Assembly: GCA_963733885.1 (NCBI GenBank)
Contig: CAVTES010000008.1
Coordinates: forward strand, 286,144 to 350,143
DNA length: 64,000 bases
Source of the DNA: JACVRW01 sp963733885
GTDB lineage: Bacteria; Actinomycetota; Thermoleophilia; Solirubrobacterales; Thermoleophilaceae
Direction of reading: 5' to 3'
The notes below the pieces were generated by a model. That model had not been told where the DNA came from. It saw only the letters and a list, made by a program, of their open reading frames with translations, and ran no database searches. Positions 16,094-25,417 of this stretch are shown piece after piece. The translations under genes were made by a program, and so were the position numbers. Each line of letters begins with the position of its first letter. Position 1 is the stretch's first letter.

Positions 16094-16738
16094 TCACCGC
16101 ACATCGGGGCGACCCCCTGACTTGACCCCAGTGTCTAGGGGCGGCCCCGGCACCCCAGGCGTCAGCGGCAAGATCGGCGCCGAGCGGTCGAGCGCCTGGA
16201 TCTGCGACTTCTCGTCGACGCACAGCACGACGGCGGCGTCGGGCGGGTTGAGGTAGAGCCCGACGATGTCGCGCACCTTGTCGATGAACTGTGGGTCGGG
16301 CGAGAGCTTGAAGGCTTCGGTCTGGTGCGGCTTTAGCCCGAAGGCCCGCCAGATCCGGCTGATCGCGGTCTGGCTCAGCCCGGTCGCGGCCGCCATCGAG
16401 CGCGTCGACCAGTGGGTGGCGCCCCGCGGCTGCTGCTCGAGCGTCTTGACTATCACCCGCTCGATGTCGTCGTCGCCGATCGAGCGCGGCTTGCCCGGGC
16501 GGGGCTCGTCGTGCAATCCATCGAGGCCGCGCTCCGCGAAGCGGCCCCGCCACCTTCCGACCGTCGACTTGTTGCACCCCAAACGAGCCGCGATCTCCTT
16601 GCTCTGCTCTCCCGCCGCCGCGGCCAACACGATGCGGCAACGCAGCGCCAACGCCTGAGCGCTGTTCGGGCGCCGAGCCCACCGCTCGAGCACTTCCCGC
16701 TCCTCATCGCTGAGCACAATCTCCGCACGCACCGGCAT
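16094..16738 (-). mobile_element. IS630-family transposase, C-terminal half missing
   Basis: The 214-residue frame has the N-terminal helix-turn-helix pair of IS630 transposases (LALRCRIVLAAAAGEQSKEI, LGCNKSTVGRWRGRFAERGL), the linker WSTRSMAAATGLSQTAISRI and the first catalytic Asp segment VVLCVDEKSQIQALDRSAP. Full-length members run to about 350 residues with two more acidic catalytic positions. Here the frame leaves the family right after ILPLTPGVP and stops 20 residues later. It is therefore a dead 5' fragment. I could not identify paired terminal inverted repeats. It separates the sulfur-type operon from the large regulator to its right. Confidence 0.8.
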
Positions 16739-16818
16739 CGGCCCTCCAATCGTCGCTGTCCTTGACGACGGAGTTCGCCGCCGAACGCGGCGTGCCTGCG
16801 GACTAACGACTCAGGTGA

Positions 16819-19656
16819 CTAGCCGGCAAGCGCCTCCGACAGGCCGGCCCGGTTCCGGATGCCGAGCTTGCGATAGATGCTGGTCAGATGTAACTCGACC
16901 GTCTTCGGGGTCACATAGAGCGCCTGAGCGATGTCGCGGTTGCTCTGGCCCTCGGCCGCCAGGTCGGCAACTCGCCGCTCGCTCGGGGTCAGCGACTCCG
17001 CGCCGGTGAGTGCCTGTCGCCTCGGGCGGCCGCCGGCGGCGTAGAGCTCGGTCCGCGCGTGCTCGGCCAGCGGCTGCGCACCGCGGCGCTTCGCGATCTC
17101 GAACGCGTCCCGCAGCGGCGCCCGAGCGTCCGACGGCCTCCGTGCGAGCCGCATCGCCGAACCGAGCGCCGTGAGCGCCTTCGCATGCTCCAGACGTGCC
17201 GGAGAACCCTCGGCGATCTCCACCGCCTCGTGCAGGAGGTCGAGTCCGTCCCGGCGCCGCATCGTGCCCAGCAGCCGCAGGGTCCGCGCCAGCGATCCCG
17301 GCGCTCCCCACCGTCGTGCCTCGACCAGCTCTTCCTCGAGGAGTGCCAGCGCCTCGTCGCGCCGCTCTAGACCGTCCAGTGCCTGGGCCTTCAGCGACCG
17401 CCAGGGAGCCCAGGCGACGTTGTCCACGTTCCCCAGCCGTTCCCGATGGAGATCGGCTTCGGCAAGCGCCCGCGCTCGGTCACCCTCGGCGAGCGAAAGC
17501 TCGATCGCGCTGCGGCACACCAGCGCATCCCCGTCGGAGCCCGGGCTCGGCTGCGGGCAGCTCGTCAGCACGGCTCGTGCCCCCTCGACGTCGCCGCGCT
17601 CGATCAGCACGCGAGCGAGAAACCCCGCCGCGTACGCCATGCCGGCCCCGTTCTGCTCATCCATCAGGCCGATTCCCTCGATCCCCTGGCGGAGCGCGTC
17701 CTCGGCCTCGGCCAGCTCGCCGCGGTAGAGCCAGGTCCACCCACGCCACACACTGACGCTGGAGACCCCGATCATCGAGCCCATCTGCTGGGCCGAGCTC
17801 ATCGCCGCATCGCATACGGTCAGCGCTTCGTCGCGATCGGCGAGCACGAGCACCCCCGTGGGAACCAGCGTCATGAAACCGGCGTCGAGAGCGATCAACC
17901 TGCCGTCGGCAAGCACCGCGAGGGCGAGCTCGGCGCACTCCTCCGCTGTTCCGCCCCGCAGCGCCCAATCCCATGCGGCCACCCCGCTCAGCATGGCGGC
18001 GCCGAGCCCCTTGCCGAGCCCGGCGGCGCGCACGCGCGCGAGCCGGTCTGCGGCGTCCGGCACCTCAGCGCCGAACGCCACGGTGTACAGCTCGAGTGCC
18101 TCGAGCGCGCGGCGGGCGCCGCGGGGCTCGGCCGGGATGTCTGACAGCGCCCGCTGCACGACCGTCGCGGCGTCCTGGGGCGGGCCCGTGAAGAGGACCA
18201 TCCGCCCGAGAACTGCGGCGGCCTGCGCTCGCGCCCGCGGGCCCAGCAGGTGATCGTCGACGTGGCTGATGTGCTCGGCGGCCGCCCGCGCGTTCACCAT
18301 CGCCTCCGCCAACCCGAGCTCCAGCAGCAACTGCTCGCGCTGGTCCGCCGGCGGCGGCTCCTCCAGTGCGCGGCGCAGGTACGACACTGCACTCTCGGCC
18401 GCGCCTCGACGCCGCGCCGCCTGGGCTGCATCTCGCAGGAGGGTCACCACCCAGAGCTCGGCGCGGCAGGGCACCGCCAAGAGCTGCGCCGCCACGAGCT
18501 CGGGCGCAGCACCGAGGTCCAGCAGCGCCTTGGACGCGCGCTCGTGGAGCAGCTCACGCTCCGTCGCGGAGACCTCGTGGTACACGGCATCGCGCACCAG
18601 CGGGTGCACGAAGCCGAGCGGCGGCTCGGCCCGCAGGATCTCCGCTCCCGCCAACGCGCGAGCGGCATCCGCCACACGGTGCTCGTCGAGCTCGGCCAGC
18701 GTCGCGACGGCCGGGAGCCCTGCGCCGTCGCCGAGGACCGCGACCGCGCGCGCGACCGGGACGGCGTCGTGCGGCAGCCTTGCCAGGCGCAACAGCACGG
18801 TGCGCGACACTGCGCGCGGGCCGACAGCGCCGATCGCGTCGGCGTGAGCCCGGTCGGGCTTCACGCCCTCCGCCTGCAGGGTCTTGAGCAACTCGCGCAG
18901 GAGCAGCGGATTGCCGCCGGTCGCCTGATGACACGCCGCGCAGAAAGGCTGCTCGGCGGCGGCTCCCAGGCGCCCGCGCACGAGCTCGGCGACGGCTGGC
19001 GCGCTCAGCTCGAATGGGCGGATCGAGACCGCCACGGGATCGTCCGCGATCTCCGCCAGCAGCCGGGAGTCCGGTCGCTGCCCGGATGTGCGCGCCGCGG
19101 CCGCGACGAGCACCTGCAGGCCCTCCAGCCTGCGCTCGAGGTAGGCCACGAAACGCAGCGACGCCTGGTCACACCAGTGCAAGTCGTCGATCAGGAGCAT
19201 CAGGGGCACCTCCGCGGCGATGTTCGCCGTGAGCCAGAACAGGCCGTACAGGACCCCGAAGGAGACGTCAGCCGCGGCGTCTTCGTCGTCAGGCGGCTCG
19301 AAGACCCGGGCCGCGGGCTCTGCGGGCCCGGTCAGCCACCGCGCCCGCACTGCGGGATCGACCAGGAGCGGGTCGAACAGTTGCCGCACGACGCCGAACG
19401 GCAGCTCGCGCTCGAGGTCGCTCCCGCGGGCGGCAAGGACCCGGAACCCTGCTGCGTCCGCCGCTTCACGAGTCGCCGCGAGCAGACGGCTCTTCCCGAT
19501 TCCGGCCGGTCCCTCCACCAGCGCCAGACCCGGCTCCCCCTCGAGGGCGCGCTGCAGCAGGTCCTCGAGAACACCGAGCTCGCGGTCGCGCTCGAGCAAT
19601 GAGCTCTCGCCGCCGGCCGGCGATGCCGCAGCTCGGGCTCGGCTATCGATCGCCAC
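16819..19656 (-). CDS. Large ATP-binding LuxR-family (LAL) transcriptional regulator
   Basis: The 945 residues start with an AAA/NACHT-like ATPase: Walker A GPAGIGKSRLL at about 48-58 and Walker B LMLLIDDLHWCDQAS at about 155-170. A long helical repeat region follows (about 400-860, TPR-like). A LuxR helix-turn-helix sits at the C-terminus (LTPSERRVADLAAEGQSNRD, TPKTVELHLTSIYRKLGIRN). Such LAL proteins integrate a ligand or inducer with ATP and activate nearby genes, often in secondary metabolism. The small genes to its right on the same strand (DUF1059 and the one-TM protein) and the AfsR-type gene beyond them are possible partners. Confidence 0.9.
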   Translation of the reverse strand: MAIDSRARAAASPAGGESSLLERDRELGVLEDLLQRALEGEPGLALVEGPAGIGKSRLLAATREAADAAGFRVLAARGSDLERELPFGVVRQLFDPLLVDPAVRARWLTGPAEPAARVFEPPDDEDAAADVSFGVLYGLFWLTANIAAEVPLMLLIDDLHWCDQASLRFVAYLERRLEGLQVLVAAAARTSGQRPDSRLLAEIADDPVAVSIRPFELSAPAVAELVRGRLGAAAEQPFCAACHQATGGNPLLLRELLKTLQAEGVKPDRAHADAIGAVGPRAVSRTVLLRLARLPHDAVPVARAVAVLGDGAGLPAVATLAELDEHRVADAARALAGAEILRAEPPLGFVHPLVRDAVYHEVSATERELLHERASKALLDLGAAPELVAAQLLAVPCRAELWVVTLLRDAAQAARRRGAAESAVSYLRRALEEPPPADQREQLLLELGLAEAMVNARAAAEHISHVDDHLLGPRARAQAAAVLGRMVLFTGPPQDAATVVQRALSDIPAEPRGARRALEALELYTVAFGAEVPDAADRLARVRAAGLGKGLGAAMLSGVAAWDWALRGGTAEECAELALAVLADGRLIALDAGFMTLVPTGVLVLADRDEALTVCDAAMSSAQQMGSMIGVSSVSVWRGWTWLYRGELAEAEDALRQGIEGIGLMDEQNGAGMAYAAGFLARVLIERGDVEGARAVLTSCPQPSPGSDGDALVCRSAIELSLAEGDRARALAEADLHRERLGNVDNVAWAPWRSLKAQALDGLERRDEALALLEEELVEARRWGAPGSLARTLRLLGTMRRRDGLDLLHEAVEIAEGSPARLEHAKALTALGSAMRLARRPSDARAPLRDAFEIAKRRGAQPLAEHARTELYAAGGRPRRQALTGAESLTPSERRVADLAAEGQSNRDIAQALYVTPKTVELHLTSIYRKLGIRNRAGLSEALAG

Positions 19657-19671
19657 CGGTCCCCCCTGTTG

Positions 19672-19851
19672 CTACGGCTCCCGCTCCGAGATCCCGGCAC
19701 GTATCTTGTCGACTACCTCAGGCGGGACCTCGTCCATGCCGTGCTCGTCGCGCGCGTGCAGAGCAACCTGCTGGAGGATCTCGTCGTCCGACTCGCCCTG
19801 GAAGGTCGCCCAGCACCCGGGGACCAGCTGGCCGCAGCTGAACTCCTTCAC
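19672..19851 (-). CDS. DUF1059 small protein
   Basis: A 59-residue gene starting with GTG at 19851. Its sequence VKEFSCGQLVPGCWATFQ, then ESDDEILQQVALHARDEHGM and EVPPEVVDKIRAGI, matches the DUF1059 family over its whole length (KEF.CG.LVPGC, H...DHG.). The Cys at 6 and 13 and the two His suggest metal or redox binding. A near-perfect ribosome site, AAAGGAGG, stands 5 bases before the GTG. The function of the family is unknown. It lies 15 bases upstream of the LAL regulator on the same strand, so they may be co-transcribed. Confidence 0.85.
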   Translation of the reverse strand: MKEFSCGQLVPGCWATFQGESDDEILQQVALHARDEHGMDEVPPEVVDKIRAGISEREP

Positions 19852-19903
19852 TCCTACCTCCTTTGTTGTGCGGAGGCTAACCGGTCACCACTTCTGGCTC
19901 CGG

Positions 19904-20155
19904 CTACTCGTCTCCGCGGTAGTACCGCTGGCCAGGCGAGTGGATGTAGCGGGGGCCGTCGGCGGGCTCGGTGGGAGCGACGCTCACGGGGGTTGCGGAG
20001 CGGGCGTTCGTCGAGCCATCGTCGGTGGCGAGTAGTACGACCGCGAGGCTGAGGCCGGCCACCGCGATCATCGCGATTGCCAGCAGCGTGCGCAGCTGGC
20101 GGTAGTGGGACCGGAGCACAACGGCCGGGTGTTGTGTTGGGACTGTCTGGGACAT
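19904..20155 (-). CDS. Small one-TM membrane protein
   Basis: The 83 residues have a cytoplasmic basic N-terminus (residues 1-22), one hydrophobic helix at about 24-43 (LLAIAMIAVAGLSLAVVLLA) and an outer Pro/Ser/Thr-rich tail ending in GPRYIHSPGQRYYRGDE. Similar short membrane proteins with a Tyr/Gly-rich tail occur in related actinobacteria without known function. It is divergent from the AfsR-type gene; the 190-base gap between them holds the repeats described at 20249. Confidence 0.6.
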   Translation of the reverse strand: MSQTVPTQHPAVVLRSHYRQLRTLLAIAMIAVAGLSLAVVLLATDDGSTNARSATPVSVAPTEPADGPRYIHSPGQRYYRGDE

Positions 20156-20248
20156 CGCTGCCTCCTGTGCCGGGGCGGCCGGCTTGGCGGCTCGCCTGTC
20201 GGTGGGTTCGAGGTTCGGGAGGAGCGTGCCGGGAGGCGGTTGTGGCCC

Positions 20249-20277
20249 GGTGACACCGCGGTGACAGGGCAGCGACA
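20249..20277 (+). promoter_or_regulatory. Three heptamer direct repeats with 11-bp period, SARP/AfsR-type operator candidate
   Basis: GGTGACA occurs at 20249-20255 and 20260-20266, and a relative AGCGACA at 20271-20277, each separated by exactly 4 bases. Heptamers repeated on one face of the helix every 11 bp are the classic operator layout of SARP/OmpR-type winged-helix domains and of PhoP boxes. It lies 70-98 bases before the start codon of the AfsR-type gene, consistent with autoregulation, or regulation of the divergent small gene. Confidence 0.5.
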
Positions 20278-20346
20278 GCGGCTTGGCGGCCGCGCGCCCC
20301 TCCGCTACGTTGGGTCCGACCGGCCCCCGCTCCTCAACTTGCCCCC

Positions 20347-23304
20347 ATGGAGTTCCGCATCCTCGGCCCCCTGGAAGCCCTCGACGAGGACGTCGATGTA
20401 GCGCCGGCCGGGACCAAGCGCCGGGCGCTGCTTGCGCTGCTGCTGTTGCACGCCAACGAGACCCTTCCGATCGAGCGTCTGATCGACGAGCTGTGGGGAG
20501 AGGTTCCGCCGGTCACCGCGGCCAGGACGGTGCAGGCGCACATCTCACGACTCCGAAAGGCACTCAACGTCGGCAACGGCGCCGACGCCGTCATCGTCAC
20601 CCGCGGGCACGGCTATCAGCTGCGGCTCGATCCCGAGCGTCTCGACTCGCACCGCTTCGAACGGCTCGTCGCCGAGGGCAGCGCTGAGCTCGCCGCGGAC
20701 CTTCCGGCGCGCGCGGCCTCCGCCTTCGAGTCGGCGCTCCGTCTATGGCGCGGAGCGCCCCTTGCCGACCTCGTCGACGAGCCGTTCGCCCGGCGCGAGA
20801 CGGCCCGTTTGGAGGATCTGCGGCTCGCCGCGATCGAACAGCTGAACGAGGCCAAGCTGGCGCTCGGACGCCATGCCGAGCTGATCGGGCAGCTCGAGGC
20901 GCTGATCGGCGAGCACCCCTACCGGGAGAGCCTTCGAGCGCAGTTGATGCTCGCCCTGTATCGCAGCGAGCGCCAGGCGGACGCGCTGCAGGCCTACCAG
21001 GATGCGCGCAGGACCCTCGTCGAGGAGCTGGGGATCGAGCCTGGGGAGCGTCTGCGCGAGCTCGAGCGGGGCGTCCTCGCGCAGGACCCTGCGCTCGCGC
21101 TTGTGGAGGTGGAAAGCGGCGAGCGCCCGCCCAGCCGAATGCCCGTTCCACCGACCCGCATGTTGGGTCGGGACCAGGATTGCGAGGACGTAGCTGAGCT
21201 GCTGGGCCGCGGGGACGTCCGACTCGTCACCCTCACCGGCCCCGGCGGCGTCGGGAAGACGCGACTGGCGCTCGAGGTCGCCGGACGGCTCGAGCCCCAG
21301 TTTCGCGACGGCGGCTGGTTCGTCTCGCTCGCCGCCACCGCGGGCGCCGAGCACGTGCCGAGCGCGATCGCGCAAGGCCTGGGGGTCAAACCGCTCGAGG
21401 GCGAGACCCCGAAGGAGGCCATCGATCGCTACGTGACTCATAAGCGCGGGCTGCTGGTGCTCGACAACTTCGAGCACCTCTTGGCGGCCGCCCCGTTGGT
21501 CACCGACCTGTTGGTCGCCAGTCCCGGACTGGCGGTGCTGGCGACCAGCCGGGAGCCCCTGCGGCTTCAGAGCGAGCGGTGTTACGGCGTCGGCCCGCTG
21601 GAGCTCCCAGCCGACGCCGATCCGGCCGCCGTCGAACGGGCCGCGGCCGGCGCACTGCTCGTCGAGCGCGCACAAGGCCACGACCGAACCTTCGCGCTGA
21701 CGGAGGACAACGCCGGCGTCGTCGCGGAGATCTGCCGGCGCCTCGATGGGCTGCCGCTCGCCATCGAGCTCGCCGCGGCGCGCCTGCCGGTGCTAGACGC
21801 CGATCAACTGAACACCCGCCTCGCCCGGGCGCTCGACGTGCTGGCGAGTGGGCCGCGCGACGTACCGAACCGCCAGCGCACGCTGCGGGCGACGATCGAC
21901 TGGAGCCACCGCCTCCTCAGCACCGCGGAGGCGCGGGCGTTTGCCCGCTTCGCCGTCTTCAGGGGCGGGGCCACGACCGAGGCCGCCGAAGCGGTCACCG
22001 GCGCCGACCTCGATGCCCTGCACGGACTCGTCGACAAGCAGCTTCTGCTGCGCAGCAAAGACTCCAGCCCGGAGCCCCGGCTGCTGATGCTCGAGACCGT
22101 CCACGAGTACGCCCGTGAGCAACTGGATGCCGAGCCGTACGCCTCCCGCGCACGCGAGCGCCACTGCCGGCACTACCTCGCGCTCGCCGAACGAGCCGAG
22201 CCGGAGCTCCTCACGCGCGGTGAGCCCCTCTGGCTGCCACGGCTCGACGCCGAGGTGGACAACTTCCGGGCGGCACTCGACTGGAGCCTCGCCCGTGAAC
22301 CGTCGCTCGCGCTGCGCCTGGCCGGCCGACTGGACCTCTTCTGGGGCATCCGCAACGGGTCAGCCGAGGGTCTCGAGTGGATCGGGGCGGCGCTCGGTGC
22401 GGCCGGCGACGATTCGCCGGTGAGCGACCGCGCCCGAGCCCGCCGAGCGCAGGTCTTCCTTCTCGGTCAGAAGGGAGCCCTGTACGACTGGCGGGGGTCG
22501 ATGGCGGAAGCGCGCGCTGCGGCGGACGACGCGCTGGCCCTCTCCCGGCAGGCCGGCGAGCCCGGAGGCATAGCCGACGCCCTCCTGCTGCTGGCGGACT
22601 TCCACGTCACCGAGAGCCTCCCACAGCGTCGGCGGCGTGCACTGGCGGACGAGGCCCTCGTCCTCGCGCGCGAGTCCGGCGACGAAAGGCTGGTGGCGTA
22701 CGCGCTGAAGGAGCGGGCACTTGCGGTCCCACCGGAACACGGAGCGGCGGAACTGGACGAGGCCGTGGCCATGCTGCGGAAAGTCGGCAGGGCGCGCCAG
22801 CTCATGTGGCTGTACTCCGGCACCGCCTACAACGCGATCAAGCGCGGTCGCCCGGATCTCGCGCGGCCGTTGTTGGAAAGCGCCCTCCCGCTCGCGCGCG
22901 AGATCGGAGACGCGTCGGAGCTTGCCTTCGTGCACGGCAACATGGGTCTCGAGGCGCTCTTCGCAAACGACCTCGATCGGGCGCACACTGCTTTCGGCGA
23001 GCAGCTGCGGCTCTGTCGCGAACATGTACTCTGGGTGGCGGCTGAGGGTATGGCGGGGCTCGCGGCGATCGAGGCCCGGCGCGGGGATGCGGAGCTTGCC
23101 GCTCGACTGCTCGGCGCAGCGACCGCGGCCGGCCCATGGGACGGCGATGCGGACGTTACCGCGCGCCTCGAGACCGAGTTCTTCGGCCCCGGCCGCGCGC
23201 AACTCGGCAGCCGACGCTGGAACGAAGCCCACACGGAAGGCGCCCAGATGAACTTCGATGAGGCGATCGCCTTTGCCTTGAAGCCTCCTAGGAGGCAGGG
23301 CTGA
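20347..23304 (+). CDS. AfsR/SARP-type transcriptional regulator with BTAD, ATPase and TPR domains
   Basis: The 985 residues begin with an OmpR-like winged helix (about 1-95; MEFRILGPLEALD, RTVQAHISRLRKAL) and a bacterial transcriptional activation domain (about 100-245; YRESLRAQLMLALYRSERQA, EELGIEPGERLRELE). An NB-ARC-type ATPase comes next (Walker A LTGPGGVGKTRLAL near 297; LLVLDNFEHLL), followed by helical repeats to the end. AfsR-type proteins respond to ATP or phosphorylation and activate metabolism genes. Its ATG is 70 bases from the direct repeats at 20249. The 3' end overlaps the convergent wax ester synthase gene by 17 bases. Confidence 0.9.
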   Translation: MEFRILGPLEALDEDVDVAPAGTKRRALLALLLLHANETLPIERLIDELWGEVPPVTAARTVQAHISRLRKALNVGNGADAVIVTRGHGYQLRLDPERLDSHRFERLVAEGSAELAADLPARAASAFESALRLWRGAPLADLVDEPFARRETARLEDLRLAAIEQLNEAKLALGRHAELIGQLEALIGEHPYRESLRAQLMLALYRSERQADALQAYQDARRTLVEELGIEPGERLRELERGVLAQDPALALVEVESGERPPSRMPVPPTRMLGRDQDCEDVAELLGRGDVRLVTLTGPGGVGKTRLALEVAGRLEPQFRDGGWFVSLAATAGAEHVPSAIAQGLGVKPLEGETPKEAIDRYVTHKRGLLVLDNFEHLLAAAPLVTDLLVASPGLAVLATSREPLRLQSERCYGVGPLELPADADPAAVERAAAGALLVERAQGHDRTFALTEDNAGVVAEICRRLDGLPLAIELAAARLPVLDADQLNTRLARALDVLASGPRDVPNRQRTLRATIDWSHRLLSTAEARAFARFAVFRGGATTEAAEAVTGADLDALHGLVDKQLLLRSKDSSPEPRLLMLETVHEYAREQLDAEPYASRARERHCRHYLALAERAEPELLTRGEPLWLPRLDAEVDNFRAALDWSLAREPSLALRLAGRLDLFWGIRNGSAEGLEWIGAALGAAGDDSPVSDRARARRAQVFLLGQKGALYDWRGSMAEARAAADDALALSRQAGEPGGIADALLLLADFHVTESLPQRRRRALADEALVLARESGDERLVAYALKERALAVPPEHGAAELDEAVAMLRKVGRARQLMWLYSGTAYNAIKRGRPDLARPLLESALPLAREIGDASELAFVHGNMGLEALFANDLDRAHTAFGEQLRLCREHVLWVAAEGMAGLAAIEARRGDAELAARLLGAATAAGPWDGDADVTARLETEFFGPGRAQLGSRRWNEAHTEGAQMNFDEAIAFALKPPRRQG

Positions 23305-24580
23305 CGCGGGCGCCCCCGACCGCGCCGCCCAGCACATCAATCTCCTGTCCGATTCCTTGGGCGATCAGGTCGAGGCCGTCGATCGCGTCGGGATCCGCGC
23401 ACAGGCCGAAGGAGATGCGTCCGGACGCCGACACGATCGCCACCCGAAGGGCGTGACCATGCGCGATCTCGGCGAGCGTGTGCAACTCCAGCAGGGGGGC
23501 ACCGAGCACCGACTGTGTCCCGCGCGGCCCCGGGACGTTCGAAACGTTGAGCGTGAACACGCGGGGGCTCATCGCCCAATGATCGGCGTGGCGCTTGAGC
23601 GAGCGGGACAGGTGCGAGAGGTCGCGGAAGAAGGCGTCGAGAGTCTGGGCGTCGTGGCGCTGCTTGGACTTGCGCGTCTCCCGTGCCACCGCGACCAGCC
23701 GCGCGAGCGGATCGTCCTGGTCGAGCGGGAGGTCCACCACCATGAACGAGTCGCGGTTGGCGTTGTCGGGCTCGCCCGGCTGATGCAGGCTCACGGGGAC
23801 CTTCACACGCAGTCCCTCCGCGGGCGCGCCGAGCTGGTCGAGCCACGCTCGGAGGCCGGCCCCTACCGCGCTGAGTGCCACGTCGTTCACGGTCGCGCGC
23901 TCCGGAGCGGCATGGCCGATGCGCCGCAGCTCCTCGAGCGGCGCGTCGACGAACGCGACCTCGCGGTGCGGGCCGACGCGTCGGTCGAGCGGGGAGGGGA
24001 TGGCGCGCCGCCCCAGTTCTTGGCGCAGGGTCTGGGGGACGTGTGCCGCGCTCCGCACGGCGGCCGTGACCCTGTGCGGCGGCCGCCCCGCGGGCCGCCC
24101 CGCCGGGCGCGATGGAGGTCGCCCCTCCGCGGTCGCCTCCAGCAGCAACTCACTTGCCATCCGCATCGCGGTCACTCCGTCCGCGACGGCGTGATGTATG
24201 CGCCAGACGAGCGCCGTGCGTCCACCCGCGAGCGGCGACACCACATCCATCGCCCACAGCGGGTGGTCGCGGTCGAGCGGCGTGGCCATTGCCGTGCCCA
24301 CCAGCCGACGCAGACCGACATCGTCGAGCGCCCCACGGTCGATCACGTGCCGCTCGAGCGAGAAGCCGGGATCGTCGTTCCACGCGGGCGGGCCCTCCCC
24401 CGGATCGAGTCTCTGCATGAGCCGCGGCACAGCGCCGAGGCGCTTCTCGAGATGCGCCCGCACCTGCGCCGCGCTCCGTTCACCCGCGATCACGATCACC
24501 TTGCAGCAGTGCCCGCGGACCGTGCCGGACTCGAGCGCAAGGATGCGCGCGTCCTCGGCGCTGAGGAGCTCGCGAGTCAT
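23288..24580 (-). CDS. Wax ester synthase/diacylglycerol acyltransferase (WS/DGAT)
   Basis: The 430 residues carry the acyltransferase motif HHAVADG with His129/His130 and Asp134, plus the N-terminal pattern LLSAEDARILALESGT and C-terminal family blocks (NANRDSFMVVDLPL, TLNVSNVPGPRG, GHALRVAIVSASGRISFGLC). The enzymes esterify fatty acyl-CoA to fatty alcohols or diacylglycerol at the membrane and build wax ester or triacylglycerol stores. Length is near the usual 450-480. The ATG at 24580 begins MTRELLSAED. The 193 bases to its right hold no gene that I can support; one plus frame ends DMRDAIAAALTARGYEEG, which may be a scrap of an unrecognised gene. Confidence 0.88.
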   Translation of the reverse strand: MTRELLSAEDARILALESGTVRGHCCKVIVIAGERSAAQVRAHLEKRLGAVPRLMQRLDPGEGPPAWNDDPGFSLERHVIDRGALDDVGLRRLVGTAMATPLDRDHPLWAMDVVSPLAGGRTALVWRIHHAVADGVTAMRMASELLLEATAEGRPPSRPAGRPAGRPPHRVTAAVRSAAHVPQTLRQELGRRAIPSPLDRRVGPHREVAFVDAPLEELRRIGHAAPERATVNDVALSAVGAGLRAWLDQLGAPAEGLRVKVPVSLHQPGEPDNANRDSFMVVDLPLDQDDPLARLVAVARETRKSKQRHDAQTLDAFFRDLSHLSRSLKRHADHWAMSPRVFTLNVSNVPGPRGTQSVLGAPLLELHTLAEIAHGHALRVAIVSASGRISFGLCADPDAIDGLDLIAQGIGQEIDVLGGAVGGARVSPAS

Positions 24581-24773
24581 GGGCCGCAGATCTCATGGTG
24601 GCGGTCGAGGACCTCACCCGCAAGGGCAGCGCCCGCGTGGACGCGCCAGGCGCTCGCCGAGCACGAGCTACGACGCGTGCCGCCGCGCACCAACCAGGAC
24701 ATGCGCGATGCGATCGCCGCGGCGCTCACCGCACGCGGCTACGAGGAAGGTCGCTTTGAACGCTTCGGCGACA

Positions 24774-25355
24774 TCATCGTGCCACCAGCCGCTTGAGATT
24801 CCGGATCTGGAACGCCTTGATGAGATCCCCCACGCCCTGGAACAGCGCCCAGATCCCGGCGAAAACCAACAGCGTGTAGGCCTTGTCGATGAAGAACTGC
24901 CCGCCGGTCCAGAAGGCGAGGATGAGCATCGCGATTCCCGAGATCAGGCCGAACCACCACAGCTCGTTCGTGTCGCGCTCGCCGAACGCCTGGATGATCC
25001 AGAACAGCCCGACCAACAGGAACAGGAAGCCCAGGATGTCCGCAATTCCCGCGAACGTCTCCTCCGGGTTGATCAGCGCGATCACCCCGGCGATCAGCAG
25101 CAGTACCCCGAAGATGATCAGGATCCAGCGCATCGAGCCCTCCACCAGGCCGGCGAGCACAAGCTGCTGAAACCCGGACACCAGGAACATCGCCCCGATC
25201 AGCACGCCGACGGTGGTGATCGACGCCTGGTCGAACTGCAGGACCGACAGCGCGATCACGATCCAGAAGATCCCGAATACGAGCCAGAGCCACCAAAGGC
25301 GGGCCATCCCCAGGACCGCCTCGCGTGCCGCCGCGTCCCTCGGCGAAGCTTCCAT
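24774..25355 (-). CDS. HdeD family (DUF308) membrane protein
   Basis: The 193 residues form six membrane segments in two related halves (WWLWLVFGIFWIVIALSV; MRWILIIFGVLLLIAGVIAL; WFGLISGIAMLILAFW), the layout of HdeD/DUF308 proteins linked to acid stress in enterobacteria. A good GAAGGAG site stands 7 bases before the ATG at 25355. Its physiological role outside E. coli is not established. It is monocistronic or read with the HxlR gene 62 bases upstream on the same strand. Confidence 0.85.
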   Translation of the reverse strand: MEASPRDAAAREAVLGMARLWWLWLVFGIFWIVIALSVLQFDQASITTVGVLIGAMFLVSGFQQLVLAGLVEGSMRWILIIFGVLLLIAGVIALINPEETFAGIADILGFLFLLVGLFWIIQAFGERDTNELWWFGLISGIAMLILAFWTGGQFFIDKAYTLLVFAGIWALFQGVGDLIKAFQIRNLKRLVAR

Positions 25356-25417
25356 TGCGAGTCTCCTTCGTAGAGGTTCCGCAAAAGGATGGCCGAGCGG
25401 CCGGACGCCCCCCGGCC

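Noticed and set aside
24595..24796. Plus-strand frame ending DMRDAIAAALTARGYEEG and RFERFGDIIVPPAA
   Set aside because: The end looks protein-like but there is no start in frame with a usable length and I recognise no family; kept only as a remark.
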